From positions 126,956 through 190,955 of the forward strand of contig NZ_SOFL01000002.1 of the NCBI RefSeq assembly GCF_004402695.1: a DNA stretch of 64,000 nucleotides, written 5' to 3'. A program made the translations under genes and the position numbers. Below, one piece after another: positions 44,109-54,400 of the stretch. The DNA is from Cryobacterium adonitolivorans. GTDB taxonomy: Bacteria; Actinomycetota; Actinomycetes; Actinomycetales; Microbacteriaceae. The notes under the pieces were generated by a model that was given only the letters and a program-made list of their open reading frames with translations, searched no databases and was not told the DNA's origin. How positions within the stretch are numbered: the first letter of the stretch is position 1; the number at the start of each line of letters is the position of its first letter.

Positions 44109-44771
44109 CTACGAGGCGTCGAGCGCTTCGCCGGTCGGGTCCACGGCATTCGTGTCGACCAACGGCATACCACCCAATGGCACCCCCGCCCAGGAGAGCA
44201 GCGTCCAGCCCTCGTCGGGCGACCCCGTCAGCTCGACAACGCCGGTGTTGGCCAGGTCGTGCAGCCCGGCGAACATCGGCGGCACATTCGTGGCGCGAGC
44301 CGCCGCCCAGACCCGGATCGCGGCGCCGTGGCTGAACACCGCCGCCGTCGCGCCGCTGGCCGCGGCCACGGCGATGTCGGCGTCGAACCGGGCGAAGAAC
44401 GCGTGGCCATCCGGCCCGCCGGGCATGCCCACATCGAGGTTGCCGGCGCCCCAGGCGAACACCGTCTCCATGTAGGTGCGAACGGATGCGTGATCGCTGC
44501 GTCGCTCGAGCGCGCCGGCTTCGATCTCGTGCAGGCCGTCGGTGACCTGGATGTCCAGGCCGCGGTCGACGGCGAGCGGCCGGGCCGTGAGCTGGGTGCG
44601 ATGCAGCGTGGACGCGAAAATACTGTCGATGGAATCGAACCTGAGCGCCTCGGGAATAACGGCGGCCTGACGTTCGCCGAGCTCGGTCAGGCCCGGGCCC
44701 GGGTGGGCGGTGTCGAGTTGCCCGAGTACATTGGCGGGCGTCTGGCCGTGGCGGATCAGGAGGAGTCGCAT
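44109..44771 (-). CDS. Histidine phosphatase family protein
   Basis: 220 residues. 'MRLLLIRHGQTPANVLGQLD' holds the catalytic RHG, 'ASTLHRTQLTARPLA' the second arginine, 'LHEIEAGALERR' the acid region and 'VFSHGAAIRVWAA' the second histidine. It is a cofactor-independent phosphoglycerate-mutase-like phosphatase of unknown substrate, distinct from the two others in this window. It is convergent with the MmcQ/YjbR gene. Confidence 0.9.
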   Translation of the reverse strand: MRLLLIRHGQTPANVLGQLDTAHPGPGLTELGERQAAVIPEALRFDSIDSIFASTLHRTQLTARPLAVDRGLDIQVTDGLHEIEAGALERRSDHASVRTYMETVFAWGAGNLDVGMPGGPDGHAFFARFDADIAVAAASGATAAVFSHGAAIRVWAAARATNVPPMFAGLHDLANTGVVELTGSPDEGWTLLSWAGVPLGGMPLVDTNAVDPTGEALDAS

Positions 44772-44880
44772 GGTCGTTCCAGCATAGGCACGGGGCGGTC
44801 AGTGCAATAGGCGGTCGCTCATGTAGCCCGGGCAGAAGGCGGGCGGCTGAGTGACGGGCGTTTGTGAGGACAACGGTCGG

Positions 44881-44952
44881 AAACAGGGACCCTGTGTCCA
44901 ATCCCGTCCTTGGAATGTCACTTTTTCCCGAGAACGAGGTGCGGTTCTGCAC
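44881..44952. repeat. Dispersed intergenic repeat, copy 2
   Basis: This stretch matches 10598-10670 in the same orientation (36 of the first 42 bases identical, and a shared CGAGGTGC...TTCTGCAC end). It lies in the 328-bp gap between the phosphatase start (44771) and the lamin-tail pseudogene (45100). Apart from this repeat no feature was recognised in that gap. Confidence 0.75.
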
Positions 44953-45099
44953 TCTCAAACCAATCACGGAACCGTGTGCTCCGGCTGCGAGCCGAGTGAG
45001 AGCGTTCGTTCGCCGTTCACCGGGATTTTTCGCGGCATCGCCACGGTGGACCGGGCCCATCCGAGGCTCGTCACCCACAGCCTCGAAGGGGGCATCCCT

Positions 45100-46423
45100 G
45101 TGCGCACTCACTGGCGTCGGCCAATCCCGGCCGCCATCCTCACCCTCGCCCTGGCGGTTCCACTCGCCGCGACCCTGAGCCCGACCGTGGCCGCCTTGGC
45201 TGCAGAGGCTCCCGCGGTCCGCATCAACACCGCCACGGTGGCGGCGGATGTCTCCGGCTGGATCGTCAGGGACGACAAGGACGAGCGCACCTTCGCGCTG
45301 CCGGCGAACACCGTTATCGAACCCGGCGCTTCCTCGCCGTCGACGTGGGCGGCGCCGGCGCCACCAACTTCGGCCTTGGCACTGCCGATGTCGCCCGCCT
45401 CTTCCTGGCCGACGGCACCACCCTGGTCGACTCCTACGCCTGGGCCGCGCATGCCGGCACCAGCTGGGGTCGTTGCCCCGACGGCACCGGAGAGTTCCGC
45501 GAGACCACGGCGCCCACCCGTGGCGCAGCCAACGCCTGTGTCGTGTCGGCCTCCGACACCGTGCGACTCAACGAGGTGGAGTCAAGCGACGGCTACGCCG
45601 GCGACTGGATCGAGCTCGTCAACATCAGCACGGCGCCGGTGGATGCGTCCGGCCTGGTTCTGAAGGACAACGACGACAGCCACGCCCCAGTCCTGCCGAC
45701 CGGTTCGACCATCGCGGCCGGCGGGTACCTCGTTGTCGAGGCGCCGGTCCTGGGCTTCGGCCTCGGCAGCGCGGACAACGCCCGCCTTTCCGACACCGAC
45801 GGCGTTACGCCGATCGACGCCTACGACTGGACGGCCCACGCGAGCGCGACCTACGGCCCTGCCCCGACGGCGTCGGAGCGTTCGCTGACACGGCAACCGC
45901 GACCACGGGCGCCGTCAACGACTGTGTCGTTCCCGCGACGGCCGATGTGCGCATCAACGAGACCGAGTCGAACGGCGGCACGCCCGGCGACTGGGTGGAG
46001 CTGGTGAACCCGGGCCCGGTCGACGTGGACCTCAGCGGCTGGATCGTGCGCGACAACGACAACACCCACACCAAAGTCCTCCCGTCCGGCTCCGTGATTG
46101 CCGTCGGCGGATTCTTCATCGTCGAGGAGGGCATGCTCGGCTTCGGACTGGGCTCGTCCGACTCGACCGGTTTCGGTGCCCGCCACAGCGAAGCCGGGCG
46201 CGCACCGCATCGTCGTCGTGGCCCAGGACGGCACGCTGATCGGTTGGGACGACATCCTCGTCACGGCGATGACGGCAGCGACGACGGCGCAGGCTACCGC
46301 GGTCGCACCCACGAGGGTGCGGCCGCCGGACGCGTTCGTGCCCGGCGGAGGCGTCTTCCGTGGTCACGCCGCACGAACCTCAACTTGCGAGTACCCCCTG
46401 GGGTATCGCAGACTGGAGTCATG
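45100..46423 (+). pseudogene. Frameshifted secreted lamin-tail-domain (LTD) protein
   Basis: From GTG 45100 (ribosome site AAGGGGG) a signal peptide leads to LTD repeats recognisable by 'SGWIVRDDKDERTFALPANT', 'LNEVESSDGYAGDWIELVN' and 'INETESNGGTPGDWVELVN'. The reading frame changes twice, each time explained by loss of one G: near 45327 (GGCGGCTTC to GGCGCTTC) and near 45858 (GGCCGCTGC to GGCCCTGC). After about 46165 it jumps to a third stretch, 'KPGAHRIVVVAQDGTLIGWD', after a larger loss. LTD proteins with this layout often carry an extracellular nuclease domain, which would be the missing part. Confidence 0.75.
46392..46405 (+). promoter_or_regulatory. CsoR/CstR-type operator
   Basis: TACCCC-CT-GGGGTA is a perfect 6+6 palindrome placed 15 bp before the start of the disulfide reductase/rhodanese gene. 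This G-tract palindrome is the known operator form of the CsoR/RcnR/CstR repressor family. Given the sulfur chemistry of the downstream gene, a persulfide-sensing CstR is the likeliest regulator; its gene is not in this window. Confidence 0.75.
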
Positions 46424-48094
46424 ACCCAAACCCGATACGTCATCATCGGCGGCGTCGCCGGCGGCATGTCCGCTGCCACCCGCCTCCGCCGCCTCGACGA
46501 GAACGCCCGGATCACGGTGTTCGAACGGGGCGACCATGTCTCGTTCGCCAACTGTGGCCTCCCGTACTACCTCGGCAGCGTCATTGAGGAGCGATCCAGC
46601 CTGCTGCTGCAGACACCGGCGTCCCTCGCCAGCCGCTTCGCCCTCGACGTGCGGGTGGGCACCGAGGTGATCGGCATCGACAGCGCGGCCAAGACTGTCC
46701 GGGTGCGTGACCTCAGCACCGGCCGGGAGTCGACCGAAGGGTACGACGCCCTCGTGCTCTCGCCGGGCGCCTCGCCCGTGCGCCCGCCGCTGCCCGGCGG
46801 CGAGCGGATGCTCACCCTGCGCAACATCGACGACGTCGACGCCGCCATGGCCGCCCTCGCCGCGGCGCCCCGAAGCGCCCTCGTGATCGGCGCCGGCTTC
46901 ATCGGCCTCGAAATGGTGGAGAACCTCGCGCACCGGGGCCTGGACGTCACCCTGGTGGAGCTCGATGATCAGGTGCTGCCGCCGCTCGACCCCGAGATGG
47001 CGGGCCCGGTGGCCGAGCGTTTGCGGGCCGCGGGCGTCAGCGTGCGGCTGGGTATCCAGGTCGTCGAGCTCGGCGCGGACACCGCCACGCTCAGCGACGG
47101 CAGTGTCGTGGCCGCCGACTTCGTGCTCGCCGCGATCGGCGTGCGGCCCGACACCGCCCTGGCGAAGGCCGCCGGCCTCACGATCGGCGACCGTGGCGGT
47201 ATCGCGGTGGACGACCAGCTGCGCACCAGCGACCCCCACATCTACGCCATCGGCGACGCCGTGGAGAAGACCGACGCGATCTCGGGCGAACAGCGCTTGG
47301 TGGCCCTCGCCGGCCTGGCCAACCGCCACGGCCGTATGGTCGCCGACGTGATCACCGGCAGGTCCATCCGGGTGCGCCCGGCCCTCGGCACCGCCGTGGT
47401 GGGCATGATGGGACTCACCATCGCCGCGACGGGCTGGAACGAGAAGGTGCTCGCGGCCCGCGGGCGCAACATCCGGGTTATCCACACCCACCCCGCCTCG
47501 CACGCCGGCTACTACCCGGGAGCGGAGTCGATGGCGCTCAAGCTCGTCGTCGACGCCGACACCGACGCGATCCTCGGCGCCCAGGGTGTGGGCGGCAACG
47601 GCGTCGACAAGCGCATCGACGTGATCGCGACGGCCATGGCCGGCGGCATCACGGCATCCGAACTCGCCGACCTCGAACTGGCCTACGCGCCGCAGTTCTC
47701 CTCGGCCAAGGACCCGGTGAACATGCTCGGCTACGTGGCGCTCAACGCGGCCGAAGGTCTGACCCCGTCGGTGCAGTGGCACGAACTGGACGCGGCCCGA
47801 GCGGCCGGCGCCACCCTGATCGACGTGCGCACGGCGGGCGAGTACGCCGAGGCCGCGGTCCCCGGCTCGGTCAATATTCCACTTGACGACATCCGCGCCC
47901 GTCAGGCGGAGTTGCCCGAGGGCCGGCTGATCGTGCACTGCAAAGTGGGCCAGCGCGGCCATACGGCCGTGCGGCTGCTCGCTCAGCTGGGCCGCGACGC
48001 GGTCAACCTCGACGGGGGCTACCTCACCTGGGCTGCGGGCACGGATGCGGCGCGCACCGACCTCGAGCGCGCCGCCGCGCAGCTGACCGCCTGA
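46421..48094 (+). CDS. CoA-disulfide reductase-like FAD protein fused to rhodanese domain
   Basis: 557 residues. The FAD motif 'IIGGVAGGMSAATRLRRL' is at residues 8-25, the active Cys45 in 'FANCGLPYYLG' is the residue that forms the CoA mixed disulfide, 'VIGAGFIGLEMVENLAHRG' is the NAD(P)H fold and 'DPHIYAIGDAVE' the second FAD motif. From about residue 460 a rhodanese domain follows with its catalytic cysteine (Cys507) in 'IVHCKVGQRGH'. CoADR-Rhd proteins reduce CoA persulfide or polysulfide. The operator just upstream fits induction by reactive sulfur species. Confidence 0.92.
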   Translation: MTQTRYVIIGGVAGGMSAATRLRRLDENARITVFERGDHVSFANCGLPYYLGSVIEERSSLLLQTPASLASRFALDVRVGTEVIGIDSAAKTVRVRDLSTGRESTEGYDALVLSPGASPVRPPLPGGERMLTLRNIDDVDAAMAALAAAPRSALVIGAGFIGLEMVENLAHRGLDVTLVELDDQVLPPLDPEMAGPVAERLRAAGVSVRLGIQVVELGADTATLSDGSVVAADFVLAAIGVRPDTALAKAAGLTIGDRGGIAVDDQLRTSDPHIYAIGDAVEKTDAISGEQRLVALAGLANRHGRMVADVITGRSIRVRPALGTAVVGMMGLTIAATGWNEKVLAARGRNIRVIHTHPASHAGYYPGAESMALKLVVDADTDAILGAQGVGGNGVDKRIDVIATAMAGGITASELADLELAYAPQFSSAKDPVNMLGYVALNAAEGLTPSVQWHELDAARAAGATLIDVRTAGEYAEAAVPGSVNIPLDDIRARQAELPEGRLIVHCKVGQRGHTAVRLLAQLGRDAVNLDGGYLTWAAGTDAARTDLERAAAQLTA

Positions 48095-48212
48095 GTCATC
48101 CGCCGGCACGGATTCGCCCAGTTGCCGCTAACGGCCCCTTGCGGGTGCGCGATTAGGCCATTGTCGGCAATTCGCTACTGCGTGACCCAGGGAGTTGAGC
48201 GATAGGGCCCCT

Positions 48213-48347
48213 TCAGCGCTCGTGACGGGCCTGGGCGTCATCGCCGGGGGCGCCGATCTGGTCAAGCAGGCGCTGCATGGCCAGGCGGCCGAGCTCCTCG
48301 CCGTCGACCTCGATCGAGGGAGCACCCCGCAAGCCCAGGGCCGCCCT
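48213..48347 (-). pseudogene. LacI-family regulator C-terminal remnant
   Basis: The minus strand reads 'APSIEVDGEELGRLAMQRLL' and then 'DQIGAPGDDAQARHER' and a stop, which resembles the last 40 residues of LacI/GalR regulators ('..VDxxELGRLAxxRLLxxI'). No start or upstream part exists: homology stops at the palindrome at 48354. The remaining 48095-48212 shows no gene. Confidence 0.45.
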
Positions 48348-48353
48348 TCAACT

Positions 48354-48416
48354 CCGCGAGCTGTGAGTTAAGCACCGAAAATCTCCGGGTTTCGGTGCTT
48401 TTCTCACGGCTCGCGG
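48354..48416. repeat. Long palindrome, copy 2 (CCGCGAGCTGTGAG family)
   Basis: CCGCGAGCTGTGAG (48354-48367) pairs with CTCACGGCTCGCGG (48403-48416) with one T-G wobble; after two unpaired bases, AAGCACCGAAA (48370-48380) pairs with TTTCGGTGCTT (48390-48400). The outer arms are nearly the same as those of the element at 17157-17219, while the inner stem differs. A second small hairpin follows (GCCGTGA 48416-48422 / TCACGGC 48445-48451, with the palindrome TTGGCGCCAA inside), ending in another GCTCGCGGG. Confidence 0.8.
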
Positions 48417-48474
48417 CCGTGAACTGGAGCATTTGGCGCCAAAGTCACGGCTCGCGGGTCCGTAAAATGAAACT

Positions 48475-49056
48475 GTGACGGATGCGACGCAGCACGCCCG
48501 GGTGCCGATTTCGCGCATCGTCGATGAGGGACTGCTCATCGCGCTGTCTTCGGTCCGGATGGCCGTCAAGAACGACATCATCGTCGCGGGCCTTGCCGAG
48601 CACGCCGACTATGACATGGCCAGGTTCGCCGCTTCGGCCCGCCGGGAGATGCTCGCCCTCGCCGAGGAGAACCAGGAGTCCGCCGAGCGGGTGCGGGTGC
48701 AGCGCAAGGAACTGACCTCGTCGACCTGGCGATACGACCTCACCCAGGACCAGCTGATGGACCTCCGGAAGCTCAAGCTGCGCCGGAAGGTGCACAAACT
48801 CCTCGCCGTAGCCCTGGCCGCCGTGGCCGAAGACGAGGAACAGGTCGCCCGCCTGGTGCGGGACGCCCAGAAAGCGGCCAGCAACGAGCTCCAGGACGCC
48901 ATGCACACCCGCCTCATGCGACTGTCGATTGACGCGCTGGACCCCGAGTATCAGCTCCGCCGGGCCGAACGCACCGAAATGTTCGTTCTCGTCGATCTGG
49001 CCCTGCTCAAGCTCAAGGCCGACGAAGCAGCCGGTCAGGGCCCCGGCGACTACTGA
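48475..49056 (+). CDS. Conserved hypothetical protein upstream of jetABC
   Basis: 193 residues, mostly helical and charged, without membrane segments: 'GLLIALSSVRMAVKNDIIVA', 'ARFAASARREMLALAEENQE', 'LRKLKLRRKVHKLLAVALAA', and a central coiled-coil-like part (about 60-140). No known family is recognised. GTG 48475 is used: TAAAAT at 48462-48467 lies 7 bp before it, so the message would be leaderless. It is 121 bp before jetA on the same strand. Whether it belongs to the Jet system is not known. Confidence 0.75.
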   Translation: MTDATQHARVPISRIVDEGLLIALSSVRMAVKNDIIVAGLAEHADYDMARFAASARREMLALAEENQESAERVRVQRKELTSSTWRYDLTQDQLMDLRKLKLRRKVHKLLAVALAAVAEDEEQVARLVRDAQKAASNELQDAMHTRLMRLSIDALDPEYQLRRAERTEMFVLVDLALLKLKADEAAGQGPGDY

Positions 49057-49177
49057 CCTTCTGGGCACGCCGCCCGCGGCGACTGCACAGCACGCCGCCG
49101 TCGCCGTTTCCCGGTCGCCGGGGCGACTACGGTTGAGGAGGTCCGGGGACGGGCCGGCGAGAGAGGAACGGGCACGA

Positions 49178-50734
49178 GTGAGCGACATTGCGGGTGAATT
49201 AGCGCGGGTGCGGGGCGCCTTCGACCGACCCACCCTGCGGCTGCTCGACCGCAAGTGGGCACCGTTCGTGCTCGCGGTGTTCAAGTCGTCGTTCAGCCGC
49301 GACCGCCGCAGCGTGCAGGCCGACAGGCTGCACACCCAGGTGGATGCCTACCTCGCCGACCTCCGATCCATTGGCAGTGAGATTCCCGGCAAGAACGGCC
49401 GGGCCCTCTGCGTGCAGTGGATGAACGACCAGTGGCTCTACCGCGAGACCGGGGAGGACGACGAGGAGCAGTACTCGCTCACCTCGCACGCCCTCGAGGC
49501 CCTGCTGCTTGTCGACGGGCTCTCCCGCGACCGCGCGCTGATCAGCGAATCGCGCCTCACCACCATCGTCGACACCGTGCGCCACCGCGCCACCCAGGCG
49601 AACCCGGACCGGGACGAACGCATCCGCCGGCTGGACCTGGAGATCGCCGAAAAGGCCGCCGAACGTGACCGCCTCGCCACCGGCGGCGAGATCGCCGCGG
49701 CCTCGAACGACCAGATGCACGAGGGTTACGCCAACCTGATCGACCTGATCACCCAGCTGCCCAGCGACTTCAAGCGCGTCGAGGAATCCGTCGCCGGCAT
49801 GCACCGGCAGATCGTGAACGACTTCCGCGCCGAGGAACGGCCGATCAGCGAGGTGCTCGACGAGTATCTCTCCAAGACGGATGCGCTGATGTCGTCGACC
49901 GCAGAGGGCCGTGCGTTCGAGGGCGCCTTCGTGCTGCTGCGCAACGACGCCCTGCTCGCCGAGCTCAAGAACGACCTGGAGTCGATCATGCTGCACCCCT
50001 TCGCCCTCCAGCTCAGCGCCGCCGACCGGCGCAGCTTCATGGGCACCGTCAGCCTGATCCGCAAGGGTGTCGACGACGTCCTCACCCAGCGCAACGGCCT
50101 GACCACCACACTGCGCGAGCACATCGTGAACCACGACGTGGTCAAGGACCGGGAGCTGGAACGGCTGCTGCGTGAGATCAACAAGGAACTCGCCGTCTGG
50201 ATGCAAACCGCCGGGCCGCGCTCCACGGTGACCGCCGAGCTGATGCCCGGCACCCTGGAGCTCGAGCACCTGCGCGAACGCTTCTACGACCCCGGCGCCC
50301 ACAAGGCGCCGCCACCGCTGGAGGACGTCTCGGCGTTCGCTCCGGAGCCGCCGACCCTCGATGCGATGCGCACCCAGGGCGGCCCGCTGCTGGCCGAGCT
50401 CCGCGATGCCATGGTGTCGGCATTCACCGCCAACGGTGCCGCATCCGTCGGAGACGCCTTCAACAGCCTTGAACCGGCGATGCGCCGGCCGGTAGAGATC
50501 CTCGGGCTGCTGCAGATCGCCACCCAGGTCGAGGCCGTGGACCGCACGGATGCCGCGGCTGCGGCGGATGGCGCTGGCACCGCGGACATCGGCACCAAAA
50601 ACGTCGAGACCGAGGACTTCGAGACCGTGCGACCCGACGGCTCCCGCCGCACCTTCAGGGTGCCGCGCATTACTTTGACCGACGACGACACCGCGGCCCT
50701 GGCCGCCCTGAACTATGGATCTGATCATGACTGA
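49178..50734 (+). CDS. jetA: Wadjet/Mks subunit JetA (MksF, DUF3375)
   Basis: 518 residues from GTG 49178 with ribosome site GAGAGGAA. '[20 protein letters not shown]' is the DUF3375 N-terminus, '[20 protein letters not shown]' and '[20 protein letters not shown]' follow, and the helical centre contains '[20 protein letters not shown]'. This is the kleisin-like subunit that closes the SMC ring. Its end overlaps the next gene by 8 bp, giving tight coupling of jetA-jetB-jetC. Confidence 0.92.
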   Translation: MSDIAGELARVRGAFDRPTLRLLDRKWAPFVLAVFKSSFSRDRRSVQADRLHTQVDAYLADLRSIGSEIPGKNGRALCVQWMNDQWLYRETGEDDEEQYSLTSHALEALLLVDGLSRDRALISESRLTTIVDTVRHRATQANPDRDERIRRLDLEIAEKAAERDRLATGGEIAAASNDQMHEGYANLIDLITQLPSDFKRVEESVAGMHRQIVNDFRAEERPISEVLDEYLSKTDALMSSTAEGRAFEGAFVLLRNDALLAELKNDLESIMLHPFALQLSAADRRSFMGTVSLIRKGVDDVLTQRNGLTTTLREHIVNHDVVKDRELERLLREINKELAVWMQTAGPRSTVTAELMPGTLELEHLRERFYDPGAHKAPPPLEDVSAFAPEPPTLDAMRTQGGPLLAELRDAMVSAFTANGAASVGDAFNSLEPAMRRPVEILGLLQIATQVEAVDRTDAAAAADGAGTADIGTKNVETEDFETVRPDGSRRTFRVPRITLTDDDTAALAALNYGSDHD

Positions 50735-51467
50735 CGACGTGGCCGCCGACGTAACCGACGAGACCTTCGAGGGCGCCGGGAGCGCCGAGACCGCCGAGGA
50801 GCAGGACGGCGCCCAGAGCTTCTCGCTCTTCGAGGGCGACGAGGGCGGCCTGACCGTGGAGCAGCGCCGCACCCTGGTGCTGCTGCTGAAGCACCGCTAC
50901 ATCTCGGCGGCCCTGCAGCCGGCCGAATGGCGCACCCTGCTCGCCTCGCAGAGCCTGCTCAAGTCGCGCCTCAATGACCTCTTCCTCGACCTGCACGTCG
51001 ACCTGCATTACGAGGTGGCCTTCAAACGACAGGCCGTCGGCGAGGGCGGCGACAGGTTCCCGACCCTGCTGCATGACGTGGCGTACACCCGCGAGGAGAC
51101 CATCCTGCTGGTGCTGTTGCGGCAGAGGTTCCGCAGCGAACGCGCCAGCGGCGTCGACATCGTCATCGTCGACCGGGACAACCTGGTCGAGAACGTCGCG
51201 CACTTCCGGCCGGAGCACGCCACCGACAGGTTCGGTGACGCCCGTCGCGCCGCCGCGGCCGTTGACAGCCTCGCGAAGGCGCGGGTGCTGCTGAAGACCA
51301 GCGACCCCGACAGGTTCCGGATCTCGGCCGTGATCGAGGTGCTGCTGCCCATCGAACGGCTCGGCGAACTGTGGGAATGGCTGGTGGAGCAGAACGGCCG
51401 GGAGTTCCTTGAGCCCGAACCCGAGACGTCCGAACCCGCCGACCCCGCCCTGGAGGCCGTCTCATGA
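50727..51467 (+). CDS. jetB: Wadjet/Mks subunit JetB (MksE, DUF4194)
   Basis: 246 residues from ATG 50727; an ATG at 50715 would add four residues. An acidic tail (1-35) precedes the winged-helix DUF4194 part: '[20 protein letters not shown]', '[19 protein letters not shown]' and '[20 protein letters not shown]'. This is the kite-type partner of JetA. Its stop overlaps the ATG of jetC (ATGA at 51464). Confidence 0.92.
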   Translation: MTDDVAADVTDETFEGAGSAETAEEQDGAQSFSLFEGDEGGLTVEQRRTLVLLLKHRYISAALQPAEWRTLLASQSLLKSRLNDLFLDLHVDLHYEVAFKRQAVGEGGDRFPTLLHDVAYTREETILLVLLRQRFRSERASGVDIVIVDRDNLVENVAHFRPEHATDRFGDARRAAAAVDSLAKARVLLKTSDPDRFRISAVIEVLLPIERLGELWEWLVEQNGREFLEPEPETSEPADPALEAVS

Positions 51468-54400
51468 CCGATTCCCCGCTGTTCCACATGGACGGTGCCA
51501 CCGAGGGAACCACCCAGTGGCGCGCCGAGTCCTTCCAGATGGTCAACTGGGGCGGCTTCCAGGGCCACCACGAGGTGGACTTCGCCGCTTCCGCCACCCT
51601 GGTCTCCGGCGCATCCGGCACCGGCAAGTCGAGCCTGCTCGACGCCTACCTGGCGCTGATGATGCCCTCTGACACCCCGTTCAACGGTGCGTCCAACGAC
51701 GCCGGCTCCGGGCGGGCCCGCAGCGTCGACCAGCGCAACCTGATGACGTACCTGCGCGGCAAGACCGACTCCAGCCGCGAGGCCGACACCGGCCAGATGC
51801 ACGACCAGGTGCTCCGCGGCGCCGACTCGGCCACCTGGGGTGCGATAGCGATGACCTTCATCGACGACAACCAGCGCCGGTTCACGGTGCTGCGCGCCTA
51901 CTTCGTGCCGCGCGGCGCCACCAAGTTCGCCGACGTGACCATGAAGATGGCCACCCGCGACGGCCGGCTCGACCTGCGCGAGCTCGCCGACGTCACCGAG
52001 GCCCGCTTCGACAAGCGCGCCCTGAAGAACCGGTTCGCCGACCTCGACGTGTTCGACACGTACGCCGCCTTCTCCCAGACCCTGTACACCCGGCTCGGCA
52101 TCGGCGCCAACGGCGAGGGCGGCAAGGCGCTGCGGCTTCTGGCCCGCATCCAGGCCGGCCAGCAGGTGAAGACCGTCGACGGCCTCTACAAGTCGATGGT
52201 GCTCGAAGAGCCCGCCACCTATGCCGCCGCCGACAAGGCCGTCGACCACTTCGAAGACCTGGAACGCTCCTACGGCGCCATGGTCACCGAGGCGCAGAAG
52301 GCCAAGGTGCTCGAACGCCTGCCCGAACTGCACCGCGACTACGAGACCGCGACCGAGAAGGCTGACCTGATCGACCGTTTCGGCGTGCACCGCGACGGTG
52401 ACACCCCCTTCGTGCTCTGGCAGCTGCTCACCGAGCACGGCCTGCTCGATACCGCCGCCGACACCAACCGCGCCCGCCGGCGCGACAACCAGGTCCAGCA
52501 CAGCGCGGCCCGGGATGCCGAGACCGAGCTGAGGAGCCGGGTCGCCGACCTGCTGCACCAGCAGCGCGACAACGGCGGCGACGCGCTCGCCGGCCTGCAG
52601 AACGACCTCGATGTGCTCACCGCCAAACGCGACGACGTGGCGGCGGAACGCGCCAGGTTCAACGACCGCATTTCCCTGTTGGGCGCCGTCGCCGGCACCG
52701 CTGACGACGCAGCCGACGGCGTCGCAGGTGATGTCGCCATCACCTCCGCCGACGGCTTCGCCGCCGCGCAATTGGCCGCAGAGGGATTCATCGCCAGGTT
52801 CGCCGCCTCCGAACAGGAGCTCGATCTCGAGCGGGTTTCCCTGCAGCGCACCGCCTACCCGGTCGAAGAGAAGATCCGCACCCTCAAGCAGGAGCACGCC
52901 TTCCTCAAGGGGCGCGCCAGCCTGGTTCCCCAGCACCTGCACAACGCCCGCCTGATGATCGCCGAGGCCGCAGGAATACCCGCCGAGGAACTGCCATTCG
53001 TGGCCGAGCTCATCGACATCGCCCCCGGTGAAGACGATTGGCGCCAAGCCGCCGAGGTCACCCTCGGCTCGGTCGTGCGGGTGCTGCTCGTCGACGAGAA
53101 CCGGCTGGCCGCCCTCGGCCGCGCCATCGACCCGTTGCACATCCCGGTGCGCATCCACTTCGAAGGTGTCACCCTGCACCCGCACCAGCAGGTGCAGCAT
53201 GACCCGCGGTACGTCTCCGGCAAACTGACCTTCAAGGACTCACCCTTCAGCCGCTGGGTGCAGGACCGCGTGCAGGCGCCCGCGATCGACGCGCTCTGCG
53301 TCAATGGTCCGGCCGAGCTCGCCGGCGACGGCTCCAGGGTCACCCAGAGCGGCCAGATCCGCCAAGGCAAGCGTGGCGCTCACGGGTGGAACAAGGAGCA
53401 GCGAGCCATCATCGGGTTCTCCAGCACCGTCCGCCTGGCGGAGATCAACGAGGAGCTGGCCGCGCTGAAGGCCTCCGCCGACTCTCTCGCGCAGCAGGCC
53501 TCCGCCAAGGCCGGGCAGATCATTGCCCTGCGACGCCTGAAGGATGCCCACCAGCACCTGCTCGACACCGTGTGGGCGGCCATCGACGTGGCTGGAGCCC
53601 AGGCGCGCATCGGCGCCAAGGAGGCCGAGCGGGAACGCCTGCTCGCCGGCAGCGACGTGTTGCGCGGGCTCCAGGACGAAGAGGCGCGGCTGTCGGCCGA
53701 ACTGGAGACCGCCCAGAAGCACAAGCACCAGACCGAGCGGGAGGCCGCGGTGCTCGGCGAGGAGCATGCCGCAATCGTGGACCGCCAGGATGTTGTGAAC
53801 GACAGGCTCGAGCGCATCACCGCCGACGAGTCGGTCACCCTGCCGGACGAACACGCCGCCGTCCTCGACGCGCAGTTCGCCGCCGTGAGCGACAGCGCCG
53901 AGCTGGCCACCTTCGCGAACGGCGTGAAGCGTCTCCGCGAGCGGCTCACCGAGCAGTCGAGCCAGGACCGCGACACCGCCCGCAGTGCCAGGGACACCCT
54001 GCTCGGCATCTTCGAGACCTTCCAGAGCCGCTGGCCCGACCCCAACATCGGCGTGGCGATGGAGTCCTACTCCAGCTACAACGACATCCTCGACGCCGTT
54101 TACACGCTCGGCCTCTACGAGCGCCGGCAGGAGTGGAAGCGGCGCCTGTCCGCGTGGAGCGGGCAGGACCTCGTTCCTCTCATCGGCGCCTTCACCACCT
54201 CGATCGAGGAGATCGAAGACCGGTTGCGGCCCATCAACGACATCCTCAGGACGCTGCCGTTCGGAGCCGGTCGCGACAGGCTGCAGATCTCGTTGCGCCG
54301 GCTGCACCAGGGCGACGCCTCGGCCTTCCGCAAGGAGCTCAAGCTGCTCTCCTCCGGCTCGACCGAGGAGTTCACCGACGAGCAGACCGAGAGCCGGTTC

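Noticed and set aside
51008..53200. Long minus-strand open frame (about 730 codons) opposite jetB/jetC
   Set aside because: It mirrors the strongly coding jet genes on the other strand; its translation is low-complexity and matches no family. GC-rich codon bias makes such antisense frames stay open.
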